Assembly: GCF_015624425.1 (NCBI RefSeq)
Contig: NZ_CP049919.1
Coordinates: 1,736,001 to 1,800,000, forward strand
From: Roseateles sp. DAIF2
Lineage (GTDB): Bacteria; Pseudomonadota; Gammaproteobacteria; Burkholderiales; Burkholderiaceae_C
DNA: 64,000 nucleotides
Direction: 5' to 3'
Shown here: positions 57,192-64,000 of the stretch, piece by piece
Position numbering within the stretch: position 1 is the stretch's first letter
Layout of the letters: each line of letters opens with the position of its first letter
Position numbers and translations under genes: made by a program
The notes under the pieces: model-generated
Told to the model about the DNA's origin: nothing
Seen by the model: only the letters and a program-made list of their open reading frames with translations
Database searches by the model: none

Positions 57192-58988
57192 TCAGTAGCC
57201 CAGCGCGAGGCCGCTGTTGCGGCGCGGGTCGTTGGCGCCGTAGAAGCGGTTCTTGCCGACCGGCTTGCCGGCCAGCGCGGGCGCACCGATCAGGATCGCC
57301 GCCATATGGTTGGCCGGCTGCGGCGCGCCGAGCTTGTGGCCCTTGGCCTCCAGCAGCGCGCGCGTGTCGGGCGAGATCGCGAAGGTCTCGACATTGGTCA
57401 GATCGGGCAGCCATTGCTGGTGGAAGCGCGGCGCGTCGACGGCCTCCTGCACATTCATGCCGTAGTCGACCACGTTCAGGATGGTGTGCAGCACCGCGGT
57501 GATGATGCGGCTGCCGCCGGGCGTGCCGACCACCATCACCGGCTGGCCGTCCTTGCTGACGATGGTCGGGCTCATCGAGGAGAGCGGGCGCTTGCCCGGG
57601 GCGATCGAGTTCGCCTCGCCCTGCACCAGGCCGTAGATATTGGGCACGCCGATCTTGACGGTGAAGTCGTCCATCTCGTTGTTCAAGAGCACGCCGGTGT
57701 CGGCCGCGGTGACCTTGGCGCCGAACCAATCGTTCAGCGTGTAGGTCACCGAGACCGCATTGCCCCAGCGGTCGGCGATCGAGTAATGCGTGGTGTTGCT
57801 GCCCTCGTGCGGCGCGACACCGGGCTTGATGTCCTTGGACACGCCGGCCTTGTTGGGATCGATCACCGCGCGGATCTGCGCGGCATAGGCCTTGTCGGTC
57901 AGGCGCGCGATCGGGTTCTTGACGAAGTCGGGGTCGCCCAGATAGCTGTTGCGGTCCACATAGGCGTGGCGCATCGCCTCGATCTGGTGGTGCACCGCCT
58001 GCGCGGAGCGATAACCCCAGTCCTTCAGCGGGTAGCCCTCCAGGATGTTGAGCATCTCGCAGATGATCACGCCGCCGGAGCTGGGCGGCGGAGCCGAGAC
58101 GACGCGGTAGCCGCGGTAGTCGCATTCGATCGGCGCCAGCTCGCGCGTCGCGTACTGGTCCAGGTCGGCCTGGGTGATGATGCCGCCGCCGGCCTGGCTG
58201 CTCTTGACCAGCGCCGCGGCCACCTTGCCCTTGTAGAAGCCGGCCGGGCCCTGATCGCTGACCGCCTTGAGCGTCCTGGCCAGGTCCTTCTGCACCAGCT
58301 TGTCGCCGACCTCGAAGGGCGCGCCGTCCTTCTTCAAAAAGATCGCGGCCGAGGCCGGGTCCTTGCGGAAGTCCTCGGTGGCGGTGCGGAACATGTCGAT
58401 GTCGCCCTGGTCCAGCGCGAAGCCCTTGTCGGCCAGCGCGATCGCCGGCGCCAGCAGGGTGGGGCGCTTCATCGTGCCGTACTTCTCGCGCGCGAACTCC
58501 AGGCCGGAGACGCTGCCCGGCACGCCCACCGCCAGATGGCCGCGGGTGCTCAGGCCCTTGACGACATTGCCCTCCTTGTCGAGGTACATGTTCGCGGTGG
58601 TGGCAAGCGGCGCCTTCTCGCGGAAGTCCAGGAAGGTCTTGCGGCCGTCGGCCAGCTGGATCGTCATGAAGCCGCCGCCGCCCAGATTGCCGGCCGCCGG
58701 GTAGACCACGGCCAGCGCATAGCCCACCGCCACCGCGGCATCGACCGCGTTGCCGCCGTCCTTCAGCACATCGACGCCGACCCGGGTCGCCAGATGCTGG
58801 GCCGTCACCACCATGCCGTTCTCGGCCGCGGCCGGCGCGATCGAGGCGGCATGGGCCGGTGGTGCCAACAGGGTGCCGCCGGACCAGGCAAGCAGGCAAG
58901 CGGTGGCGAGGCTCAGCAGCAGGAATGGGCGGCGGGGATGGAATGCCGGGTCCGTCTGGTGGCCAGGCAGGTTCGGGACTTTGTTCAT
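57192..58988 (-). CDS. ggt: Gamma-glutamyltransferase
   Basis: 598 residues. Signal peptide near residues 20-48 (LLLSLATACLLAWSGG to AHAA), so periplasmic. The autoprocessing and catalytic nucleophile is T399 in GSNTTHYS; PLSSMSPTIV and GTPGGSRIIT are the other active-site segments. The proenzyme cuts itself before T399 into two subunits. It transfers or hydrolyses the gamma-glutamyl group of glutathione, giving a source of cysteine and glutamate. First gene of a same-strand series with the HTH regulator, propeller and DUF899 genes. Confidence 0.94.
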   Translation of the reverse strand: MNKVPNLPGHQTDPAFHPRRPFLLLSLATACLLAWSGGTLLAPPAHAASIAPAAAENGMVVTAQHLATRVGVDVLKDGGNAVDAAVAVGYALAVVYPAAGNLGGGGFMTIQLADGRKTFLDFREKAPLATTANMYLDKEGNVVKGLSTRGHLAVGVPGSVSGLEFAREKYGTMKRPTLLAPAIALADKGFALDQGDIDMFRTATEDFRKDPASAAIFLKKDGAPFEVGDKLVQKDLARTLKAVSDQGPAGFYKGKVAAALVKSSQAGGGIITQADLDQYATRELAPIECDYRGYRVVSAPPPSSGGVIICEMLNILEGYPLKDWGYRSAQAVHHQIEAMRHAYVDRNSYLGDPDFVKNPIARLTDKAYAAQIRAVIDPNKAGVSKDIKPGVAPHEGSNTTHYSIADRWGNAVSVTYTLNDWFGAKVTAADTGVLLNNEMDDFTVKIGVPNIYGLVQGEANSIAPGKRPLSSMSPTIVSKDGQPVMVVGTPGGSRIITAVLHTILNVVDYGMNVQEAVDAPRFHQQWLPDLTNVETFAISPDTRALLEAKGHKLGAPQPANHMAAILIGAPALAGKPVGKNRFYGANDPRRNSGLALGY

Positions 58989-59084
58989 CGGGGCGCTCCT
59001 GGATCAGGCCCGCGCTCAGCGCGCGGGCGGGGGGCTGATGGGTGGATGCCTAAAGCGGCAGGGGCAGTGTAGGGCGAGGCGGCC

Positions 59085-59816
59085 TCAGCGGCCTTGCGGC
59101 CCCAGATGAAGCCCTTGCGCGTCGATGCGCACCTGCTCGGCGGGTGTCTGCAGGACCAGCTCCAGATTAGCGCGTGCCGACTCGCGATAGTGACGCTCGG
59201 CCGCCGGATTGGGCTTCTGCTGGAAGGACAGGCGCGCCACCGCCATGAAGGTGCCCACCATGGCCGTTTGCTCATAGAGCTTGCGCTTGCTGGCCACGGA
59301 GAGCTGGGTATAGCCCGGGTTGCGGGGCAGGGACTGGCGCAACTGCGCCGCGAGTTTCTGGAAATGCGGGTCGGGCAGGTCCACGTTGTTGAGGGCCATG
59401 TAGTTGCCGGCAATGAAGGCGGCGATGGAGCCCGCCAGGTCATTGTTTTCCAGGCCCAGCTTGCGCTCCAGCTGACGATAGCCGTTGAAGGCTTGCAGAT
59501 AGGCCTGAGCCATCTGCTCGCGATGCGCCGGCGGCACGAGCTGCGCCAGTTCGCGCGCATGGGTCTCGGGCTGGGCCTGGCCGTTGGCCAGGGTTGCGCC
59601 AGGCGGCTCGGCACGTCGCTTGTCGGTTGTGCTCAACGAGCCCGACTGGCCGGAGAAGGGGATGGTCGTGCCATTGGGAAACAGCGGCAGGATCAGGCCC
59701 TGGTAGAGCGGCGGAGGCGGGGGCGGAATATCGAAGGCAAGCGCGGGCGTGGTGGCGATCCAGAGCGCGGTGCCAAGCAGCGGCGCATGACGTCGCCAAG
59801 ACGGCAGCAGTTTCAT
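59085..59816 (-). CDS. Secreted protein of unknown function (DUF6683-like)
   Basis: 243 residues with a signal peptide ending near ALAF (residue 28), followed by a poly-proline stretch (six prolines). The C-terminal 150 residues are helical; LERKLGLENNDLAGSIAAFIAGNYMALNN is described by its parts GLENNDLAGS and AAFIAGNYMA, a pattern of N-D-x-A-x-x-I-A-A-F seen in the DUF6683 group. SKRKLYEQTAMVGTFMA follows. No function is known. It stands alone. Confidence 0.62.
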   Translation of the reverse strand: MKLLPSWRRHAPLLGTALWIATTPALAFDIPPPPPPLYQGLILPLFPNGTTIPFSGQSGSLSTTDKRRAEPPGATLANGQAQPETHARELAQLVPPAHREQMAQAYLQAFNGYRQLERKLGLENNDLAGSIAAFIAGNYMALNNVDLPDPHFQKLAAQLRQSLPRNPGYTQLSVASKRKLYEQTAMVGTFMAVARLSFQQKPNPAAERHYRESARANLELVLQTPAEQVRIDAQGLHLGPQGR

Positions 59817-59973
59817 CCTGAACTCCCTGGGAACGCCCGCGTCGATGGGGCCTGTGTTGAAAGGGGCGGCGGTACGGCCCGCGATTGGACGGCGAAGCGG
59901 GCGCTCGCGGCATCCCTAGGGTGAACCGGTCGCAGGGCCGGCCGGCTCAGCGGAGCCGCGCAAAGGGCTTCCG

Positions 59974-60312
59974 CTAGTACTGAGCCTCAAGCTGCAGATG
60001 CAGCGCGGCCGGCTGCCCGAACCCGGCCTGGGCCAGCTTCGCGTCGACCTGTGCCATGGTCTGGGCGAGCAGCCCGGATGGGATGTGAGCATGGGCATCA
60101 TGCTCGAGCCCGAGCCAGCCGAGGCGCTGGCCGATGTAGAGAAAATAATCCTCGCCGTCCGTCATGCGTCCGCTATGGGTTTGCAGGCCACACCGCTTGG
60201 CGGCGAGGCAGCGCGGGTCGCTCTCGTCACCGCAGGCGTCGAGACCTGCCTCATCCTCCGGATCCAGCGCAAACTTGACGCCGTAAAAGGCGAAAAAGGC
60301 ATCGGCTCCCAT
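59974..60312 (-). CDS. Small hypothetical protein
   Basis: 112 residues from ATG 60312 (MGADAFFAFYGVKFAL). Acidic, with aromatic-rich segments (DGEDYFLYIGQRLGWLGLEH) and three cysteines. Proteins starting with this G-A-D-x-F-x-F-Y-G-x-K pattern occur as short conserved hypotheticals in proteobacteria; no role is known. Nothing in the surrounding 70 bp suggests an operon. Confidence 0.6.
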   Translation of the reverse strand: MGADAFFAFYGVKFALDPEDEAGLDACGDESDPRCLAAKRCGLQTHSGRMTDGEDYFLYIGQRLGWLGLEHDAHAHIPSGLLAQTMAQVDAKLAQAGFGQPAALHLQLEAQY

Positions 60313-60382
60313 CGTTGTGGTCTCTCCATGGTCGGAACAGGACGGTGCGCACGATAGCTCCGGATCGCGTGGCGCGGTCCCC

Positions 60383-62689
60383 CTAGCCCAGCCCCCACCA
60401 CCCCGGCAGCAGCGCCCGCACCTCGCGCCGCGCATAGCGGTCGTCTATCAGGTGCACGACGCCGCGGTCCTCGGTGGTTCGGATCACGCGGCCGGCGGCC
60501 TGCACGACCTTTTGCAGGCCGGGGTAGAGGTAGGTGTAGTCGTAGCCGGCGCCGAAGAGCTGCTGCATGCGTGCGCGGATCTGCTCGTTGACCGGGTTCA
60601 GCTGCGGCAGGCCCAGGGTGGCGACGAAGGCGCCGATCAGGCGCCGGCCCGGCAGGTCGATGCCCTCGGAGAAGGCGCCGCCCAGCACCGCGAAGCCGAT
60701 GCCGCGGCTGTCGTCCGCATCGCTGAAGCGGGCCAGGAACTCGCGTTGCTCGGCCTCGCCCATGCGGCGCGACTGGGCCCAGCAGGGCAGATCCGGGTGC
60801 GTGCGCTGCAGCAGCTCGAAGGCCTGCTGCAGATAGTCATAGCTGCTGAAGAAGGCCAGGTAGTTGCCGGGGCGTTCGGCGTATTGCTCGGCCATCAGCG
60901 CGACGATCGGCGCCAGCGAGGCCTGGCGGTCCGGGTAGCGGGTCGAGATGCGGCCGGCGATCTTCACCTGCAGCTGCGCGGCCTCGAAGGGCGATTCCAC
61001 CTCCAGGCGCAGCAGGTCCTCGGGCAGGCCCAGCAGGTCGGCGTAATAGTCCATCGGCTGCAGGGTCGCGGAGAACAGGCTGCTGGTATGCGCCGCCTCC
61101 AGCCGTGGCTTCAGGAAGGGCGCGGGGACGAGGTTGCGCAGGGTCAGGGTGGACAGGCCGGCCTTCTTCTTCATCAGACGCCCCGGCGGTTCGGCGCGGC
61201 TGGCATCGACGATCGAATGCGCGTCCAGCAGCTCGGCCATGCGCACCATGTGCTGGGCCTCGAAGTAGAAGGCCTGCAGCGCCGGGTCCGGCTCGGCCGG
61301 GTGCTCGGTGAAATGCTCGGTCAGCGCGCTGCCGCATTGCTGCAGGGCCTGCAGCAGCGCCTCGGGGAAGGCCTCGAAGACGCGGTAGGGCCCGGCCTCC
61401 GGCGGTGCGGACTTGTCCAGCTGGCTCCAGGCGTGCCGGAGCTTGTCCAGCGCCTTCTTGACCGGCGCGTGCAACTGCGCGCTGGGACCGTGGCGCGCGG
61501 CCTCCAGGCTGTCGCCCTGCAGCTCGGCCGTGTACATCTTGCGGCCGCGGTCCACCAGGTTGTGCGCCTCGTCGACCAGCAGGCCGATCTGCCAGCCGTT
61601 GGCCTGGGTCATGCCATGCAGCAGCGCGCTGACGTCGAAGTAGTAGTTGTAGTCGCCGACCACCACATCGGCCCAGCGCACCAGCTCCTGGCTCAGGTAG
61701 TAGGGGCAGACCGCGTGTTCGCGTGCGATCTCGCGCACCCGGCCCTGATCCAGGGTCAGGTCTTGCGCGCAGGCCGCGGCGCGCGCGGCCGGCAGCCGGT
61801 CGTAGAAGCCGGCGGCCAGCGGGCAGGACTCGCCATGGCAGGCCTTGTCCGGGTGCTCGCAGGCCTTGTCGCGCGCGACCAGCTCCAGCACCCGCAGCGG
61901 CCGAGCCGGCAGCCGCGCCAGCGCGTCCAGCGCCAGCTGCCGGCCCGAGGTCTTGGCGGCCAGGAAGAACAGCTTGTCCAGCGCGCCGCCGGGGGCGGCC
62001 TTCAGCAGCGGGAACAGGGTGCCCAGGGTCTTGCCGATGCCGGTGGGCGCCTGGGCCAGCAGGCAGCGGCCGGCGCGCGCGGTCTTGAACACGCCCTCGG
62101 CCAGCGCGCGCTGGCCGGCGCGGAACTCGCCGAAGGGAAAGCTCAGCGCGCTCAGGGCCGCGTCGCGCGCCGCGCGATGCGCCAGCTGCCGCTCGGCCCA
62201 GGCCAGGAAGGCATGGCAGTGCTGCTCGAAGAAGGCCTGCAGCTGTACCGCGCCCAGGCGCTCGGTGAACACCGTCTCGCGCTGCTTGCCGATGTCGTAA
62301 TAGACCAGGGCCAGCTCCAGCTCGTCCAGCGACTCCTGCTGGCACAGCAGCCAGCCGTAGATCTTCAGCTGCGCCCAGTGCAGCGCGCGGTGCGAGGCGG
62401 GCTGGGATTCGAGCCGGCCCTTGAAGGTCTTGATCTCCTCCAGCCGCTGCTGTTGCGGCCGGTAGCCGTCGGCGCGGCCGCGCACGCGCAGCACGCAGTC
62501 GCGGCCCTGGTATTCGCCGGCCAGGCTCAGCTCGGTCTGGTAGCCGGCGCCGCGGCCCTGCGCCACCGCGGCATGGCCGGCGACGCCCTCCTGCGCGGTC
62601 GGCGCGGGTGTGAAGCGCAGGTCCAGGTCGCCACTCTTGGCCGTGAACTCGCACAGCTCGCGCACGGCCACCGTGTAGGCTGCGGGCAT
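60383..62689 (-). CDS. PD-(D/E)XK nuclease fused to iron-sulfur Rad3/DinG-type DNA helicase
   Basis: 768 residues from ATG 62689. An N-terminal Cas4/RecB-type nuclease domain has D74 (GRADGY), E85-x-K87 (EEIKTFKG) and the QxxxY motif Q107/Y111 (AQLKIYGWL). The helicase follows: Walker A K220 (APTGIGKT), DEAH box at 373-376 (VDEAHNL), SLFSATLQP, and motif VI-like VVQAAGRVIRT. Four cysteines C277, C284, C289 and C328 have the spacing of the XPD/DinG 4Fe-4S cluster. Expected activity is 5'-3' unwinding of damaged or branched DNA with local cutting. Second gene of a LexA-controlled pair. Confidence 0.88.
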   Translation of the reverse strand: MPAAYTVAVRELCEFTAKSGDLDLRFTPAPTAQEGVAGHAAVAQGRGAGYQTELSLAGEYQGRDCVLRVRGRADGYRPQQQRLEEIKTFKGRLESQPASHRALHWAQLKIYGWLLCQQESLDELELALVYYDIGKQRETVFTERLGAVQLQAFFEQHCHAFLAWAERQLAHRAARDAALSALSFPFGEFRAGQRALAEGVFKTARAGRCLLAQAPTGIGKTLGTLFPLLKAAPGGALDKLFFLAAKTSGRQLALDALARLPARPLRVLELVARDKACEHPDKACHGESCPLAAGFYDRLPAARAAACAQDLTLDQGRVREIAREHAVCPYYLSQELVRWADVVVGDYNYYFDVSALLHGMTQANGWQIGLLVDEAHNLVDRGRKMYTAELQGDSLEAARHGPSAQLHAPVKKALDKLRHAWSQLDKSAPPEAGPYRVFEAFPEALLQALQQCGSALTEHFTEHPAEPDPALQAFYFEAQHMVRMAELLDAHSIVDASRAEPPGRLMKKKAGLSTLTLRNLVPAPFLKPRLEAAHTSSLFSATLQPMDYYADLLGLPEDLLRLEVESPFEAAQLQVKIAGRISTRYPDRQASLAPIVALMAEQYAERPGNYLAFFSSYDYLQQAFELLQRTHPDLPCWAQSRRMGEAEQREFLARFSDADDSRGIGFAVLGGAFSEGIDLPGRRLIGAFVATLGLPQLNPVNEQIRARMQQLFGAGYDYTYLYPGLQKVVQAAGRVIRTTEDRGVVHLIDDRYARREVRALLPGWWGLG

Positions 62690-62696
62690 CGCGCGC

Positions 62697-63539
62697 TCAG
62701 GACAGTTGGGCGGGCGGGCGATCTGGATCGTCACCCATTTGGCCGAGCGGGCCCAGCGCCGTCTGGGCCGGGTCATGCTCGGCCTGCAGCGGCGTGGCCT
62801 TGGCCAGCGCCAGCCAGACCGCGAAGGGCAGCTTGCAGGGCTGGTGGCGCGCCGGGCGCAGCAGCTCGAACTGGCCCTCGTCCAGGTCGCCATGCAGCAC
62901 CCAGACGCCGAACTGCATCGGGATCTCGTTGGGCTTGGCGACCGCGGCCGGGAACACGTAATAGACCTCGCTGCACAGCCATTGGTAGGCCTGGCGCTTG
63001 GCCGCATGGCGCAGATCCGAGAGCAGGTCGGCGCGGCTGAACTTGATCTCGTGCACCATCGGCTGCAGATAGCTCTCCACCGAGGTGTTGCGCACCGAGA
63101 ACAGGTCGGGCCGCGCCATGCGCCAGACGCGCTTCACCGCGGCCGGCGGCGGTGCCTCGTCCTGCCACAGCGCGGCATCCGGCGGCTCGGGCGGCGGGGG
63201 CGGGGCTTCCGCCGCGGCGTCCTCGTCCTCGACCTGGGCGCGCAGGGAGAGCTCGCGCCAGACGATGCGGCCCATGTCCATCAGATGGCTGGCGAAGCGC
63301 TGGGCCAGTCGGTCGTGCGCGCTGGCCGAGCGCAGGCCGCGCTGGCGCGACTCGGCCAGCAGCTCGATGCCGGCCTCGGTCAGCTTCAGGGTCTCGCGGC
63401 CGGCGTCGTCGGCCTGCTGGCGCAACAGGCCGGCGGCCAGCAGATCGATCTCCAGGCCATCCTTGCAGGGCCAGCCGGCCGAGCGCCAGATCTGCAGCAG
63501 GCGCGCACGATGGAAGCGGGTCAGTTGAGGTGCCGACAT
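62697..63539 (-). CDS. Predicted winged-helix plus PD-(D/E)XK nuclease-like protein (MmcB-like core)
   Basis: 280 residues. Residues 1-70 look like a winged helix (FHRARLLQIWRSAGWPCKDG, then TLKLTEAGIELLAESRQRG). A Pro/Glu-rich linker (about 103-135) leads to a restriction-endonuclease-like core: P144-D145 in ARPDLFSV, E164-I-K166 in VHEIKFSRADLLSDLR, then YQWLCSEVYYVFP, the pattern of MmcB-type repair proteins. It ends 7 bp before the nuclease-helicase gene. The ATG at 63539 has no clear ribosome site. A LexA box lies 26 bp upstream, so it is probably SOS-induced. Confidence 0.78.
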   Translation of the reverse strand: MSAPQLTRFHRARLLQIWRSAGWPCKDGLEIDLLAAGLLRQQADDAGRETLKLTEAGIELLAESRQRGLRSASAHDRLAQRFASHLMDMGRIVWRELSLRAQVEDEDAAAEAPPPPPEPPDAALWQDEAPPPAAVKRVWRMARPDLFSVRNTSVESYLQPMVHEIKFSRADLLSDLRHAAKRQAYQWLCSEVYYVFPAAVAKPNEIPMQFGVWVLHGDLDEGQFELLRPARHQPCKLPFAVWLALAKATPLQAEHDPAQTALGPLGQMGDDPDRPPAQLS

Positions 63540-63564
63540 GGGAGCGGGAGCGGGTCGAAATGAA

Positions 63565-63584
63565 TACTGATTATAAATACAGTA
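63565..63584 (-). promoter_or_regulatory. LexA (SOS) box overlapping a TATAAT promoter
   Basis: TACTGATTATAAATACAGTA keeps both consensus half-sites, TACTG and CAGTA, at the exact 10-bp spacing of the LexA box. On the minus strand a perfect -10 TATAAT (63570-63575) lies inside it, so LexA would block RNA polymerase. It is the only promoter candidate for the nuclease/helicase operon. Confidence 0.85.
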
Positions 63585-63683
63585 TTTGACGATTTTGCGG
63601 CCGGGGCCGGGTCTTGCTGGGGGCTGGCCTTACAGTCCGCGCTCGGCCGTTCCGGTTCGGCCGCCACCTGGGCCCCAGCAGCG

Positions 63684-64000
63684 ATGTTGTATTCCTCGAC
63701 CTTCATCTTCGGCAAGAAACAGTTCGATGACGAGTTCCATGCGCTCGACGCGGAGATCGCGCGGGTGGCCCGCGCGATTCCGGGCTACCGCGGCGAGGAG
63801 AGCTGGGAGAACCCGAGCACCGGCCTGTTCAGCAATGTCTATTACTGGGACTCGCTGGAGGCGCTGCAGCAGCTGATGGCCGATCCGCGGCATCGGCAGG
63901 CCAAGGCCGCGCAGGGGCGCTGGCTGGACGGCTACAAGGTCGTGGTCGCGCAGGTGCTGCGCGAATATGGCGATCCGGCGCTGGGCCTGTTGCCCAGGGA
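63684..64000 (+). CDS. Antibiotic-biosynthesis-monooxygenase-like (ABM) protein, 5' part
   Basis: The frame from ATG 63684 stays open for 105 codons to the window edge. It begins MLYSSTFIFGKKQFDDEFHA and contains IARVARAIPGYRGEESWENP, NVYYWDSLEALQQLMADPRH and QAKAAQGRWLDGYKVVV. This is the small alpha+beta ABM fold (dimeric, heme-degrading or quinol oxygenases among relatives). The GYRGEE and W-x-S-L-E-A-L-x-x-L motifs are typical. No stop is seen, so its true length is unknown. Divergent from the SOS operon. Confidence 0.7.
   Translation, partial: MLYSSTFIFGKKQFDDEFHALDAEIARVARAIPGYRGEESWENPSTGLFSNVYYWDSLEALQQLMADPRHRQAKAAQGRWLDGYKVVVAQVLREYGDPALGLLPR

Noticed and set aside
1..64000. CRISPR arrays, prophage, rRNA operons and complete insertion sequences.
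   Set aside because: No regularly spaced repeats, phage structural genes, rRNA sequence or transposase gene were recognised anywhere in the window.

Overview
The window is high-GC, gene-dense DNA that reads as a chromosomal segment of a Burkholderiales betaproteobacterium, most like the Rubrivivax/Roseateles/Mitsuaria group. The reasons are the many overlapping ATGA/GTGA gene junctions, the abundance of Bug/TctC binding proteins, the OmpC-type burkholderial porin, the DUF2783 and FeeM-like genes, and an RF2 gene with its programmed frameshift. No phage, plasmid core, CRISPR array or rRNA operon was seen. This assignment is inference from gene content; no search was run.

1-4.8 kb: the end of a branched-chain amino acid ABC transporter (livG tail, livF), two metallo-beta-lactamase-fold hydrolases divergent from a LysR regulator, a copper-chaperone-like HMA protein behind a MerR-type promoter, and an AraC regulator. 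4.9-11.2 kb: a Fur-box-controlled iron-uptake cluster (TonB receptor, DUF2218, periplasmic binding protein, two FecCD permeases, ATPase). 11.2-13.7 kb: a FeeM-type N-acyl amino acid synthase, a nucleotidyltransferase-like protein and an IclR regulator.

13.8-22.8 kb: an aromatic-acid operon. It carries an MBL protein, a VOC protein, an FAD hydroxylase with a small DUF2783 partner (resembling the two-component 3-hydroxyphenylacetate 6-hydroxylase MhaAB), a TctC binding protein, homogentisate dioxygenase, fumarylacetoacetase, a LysR regulator and a second TctC. The likely route is hydroxyphenylacetate to homogentisate to fumarate and acetoacetate; maleylacetoacetate isomerase is absent here. 22.9-29.5 kb: an aspartoacylase-like hydrolase, DUF427, ergothioneine genes egtB-egtD and a TRAP transporter.

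29.5-44.1 kb: a LuxR-type regulator, a periplasmic binding-like protein, VanZ, a second Fur-controlled TonB receptor, a MocR regulator, DUF2917, an M19 peptidase, tRNA-Thr(CGT), a porin, fbp, pepN and prfB. 44.2-53.6 kb: small membrane proteins (one an orphan DUF4212), a ParB-like protein, an unknown pair with a twin CX3C motif, two alpha/beta hydrolase genes (one a tandem fusion), a GNAT, an MFS exporter, and a divergent MocR-like regulator that has lost its PLP lysine. 53.6-59.0 kb: a cluster with a membrane protein, a DUF899 gene split by a 264-bp MITE-like element, a beta-propeller protein, an HTH regulator and gamma-glutamyltransferase.

59.1-64 kb: two small unknown genes, then the most interesting locus. 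A perfect-half-site LexA box overlaps a TATAAT promoter in front of two genes: a predicted winged-helix/PD-(D/E)XK protein, and a Cas4/RecB-like nuclease fused to an iron-sulfur Rad3/DinG-type helicase. This looks like an SOS-induced DNA repair module built from two nuclease-like domains and one helicase. The window ends inside an antibiotic-biosynthesis-monooxygenase-like gene.
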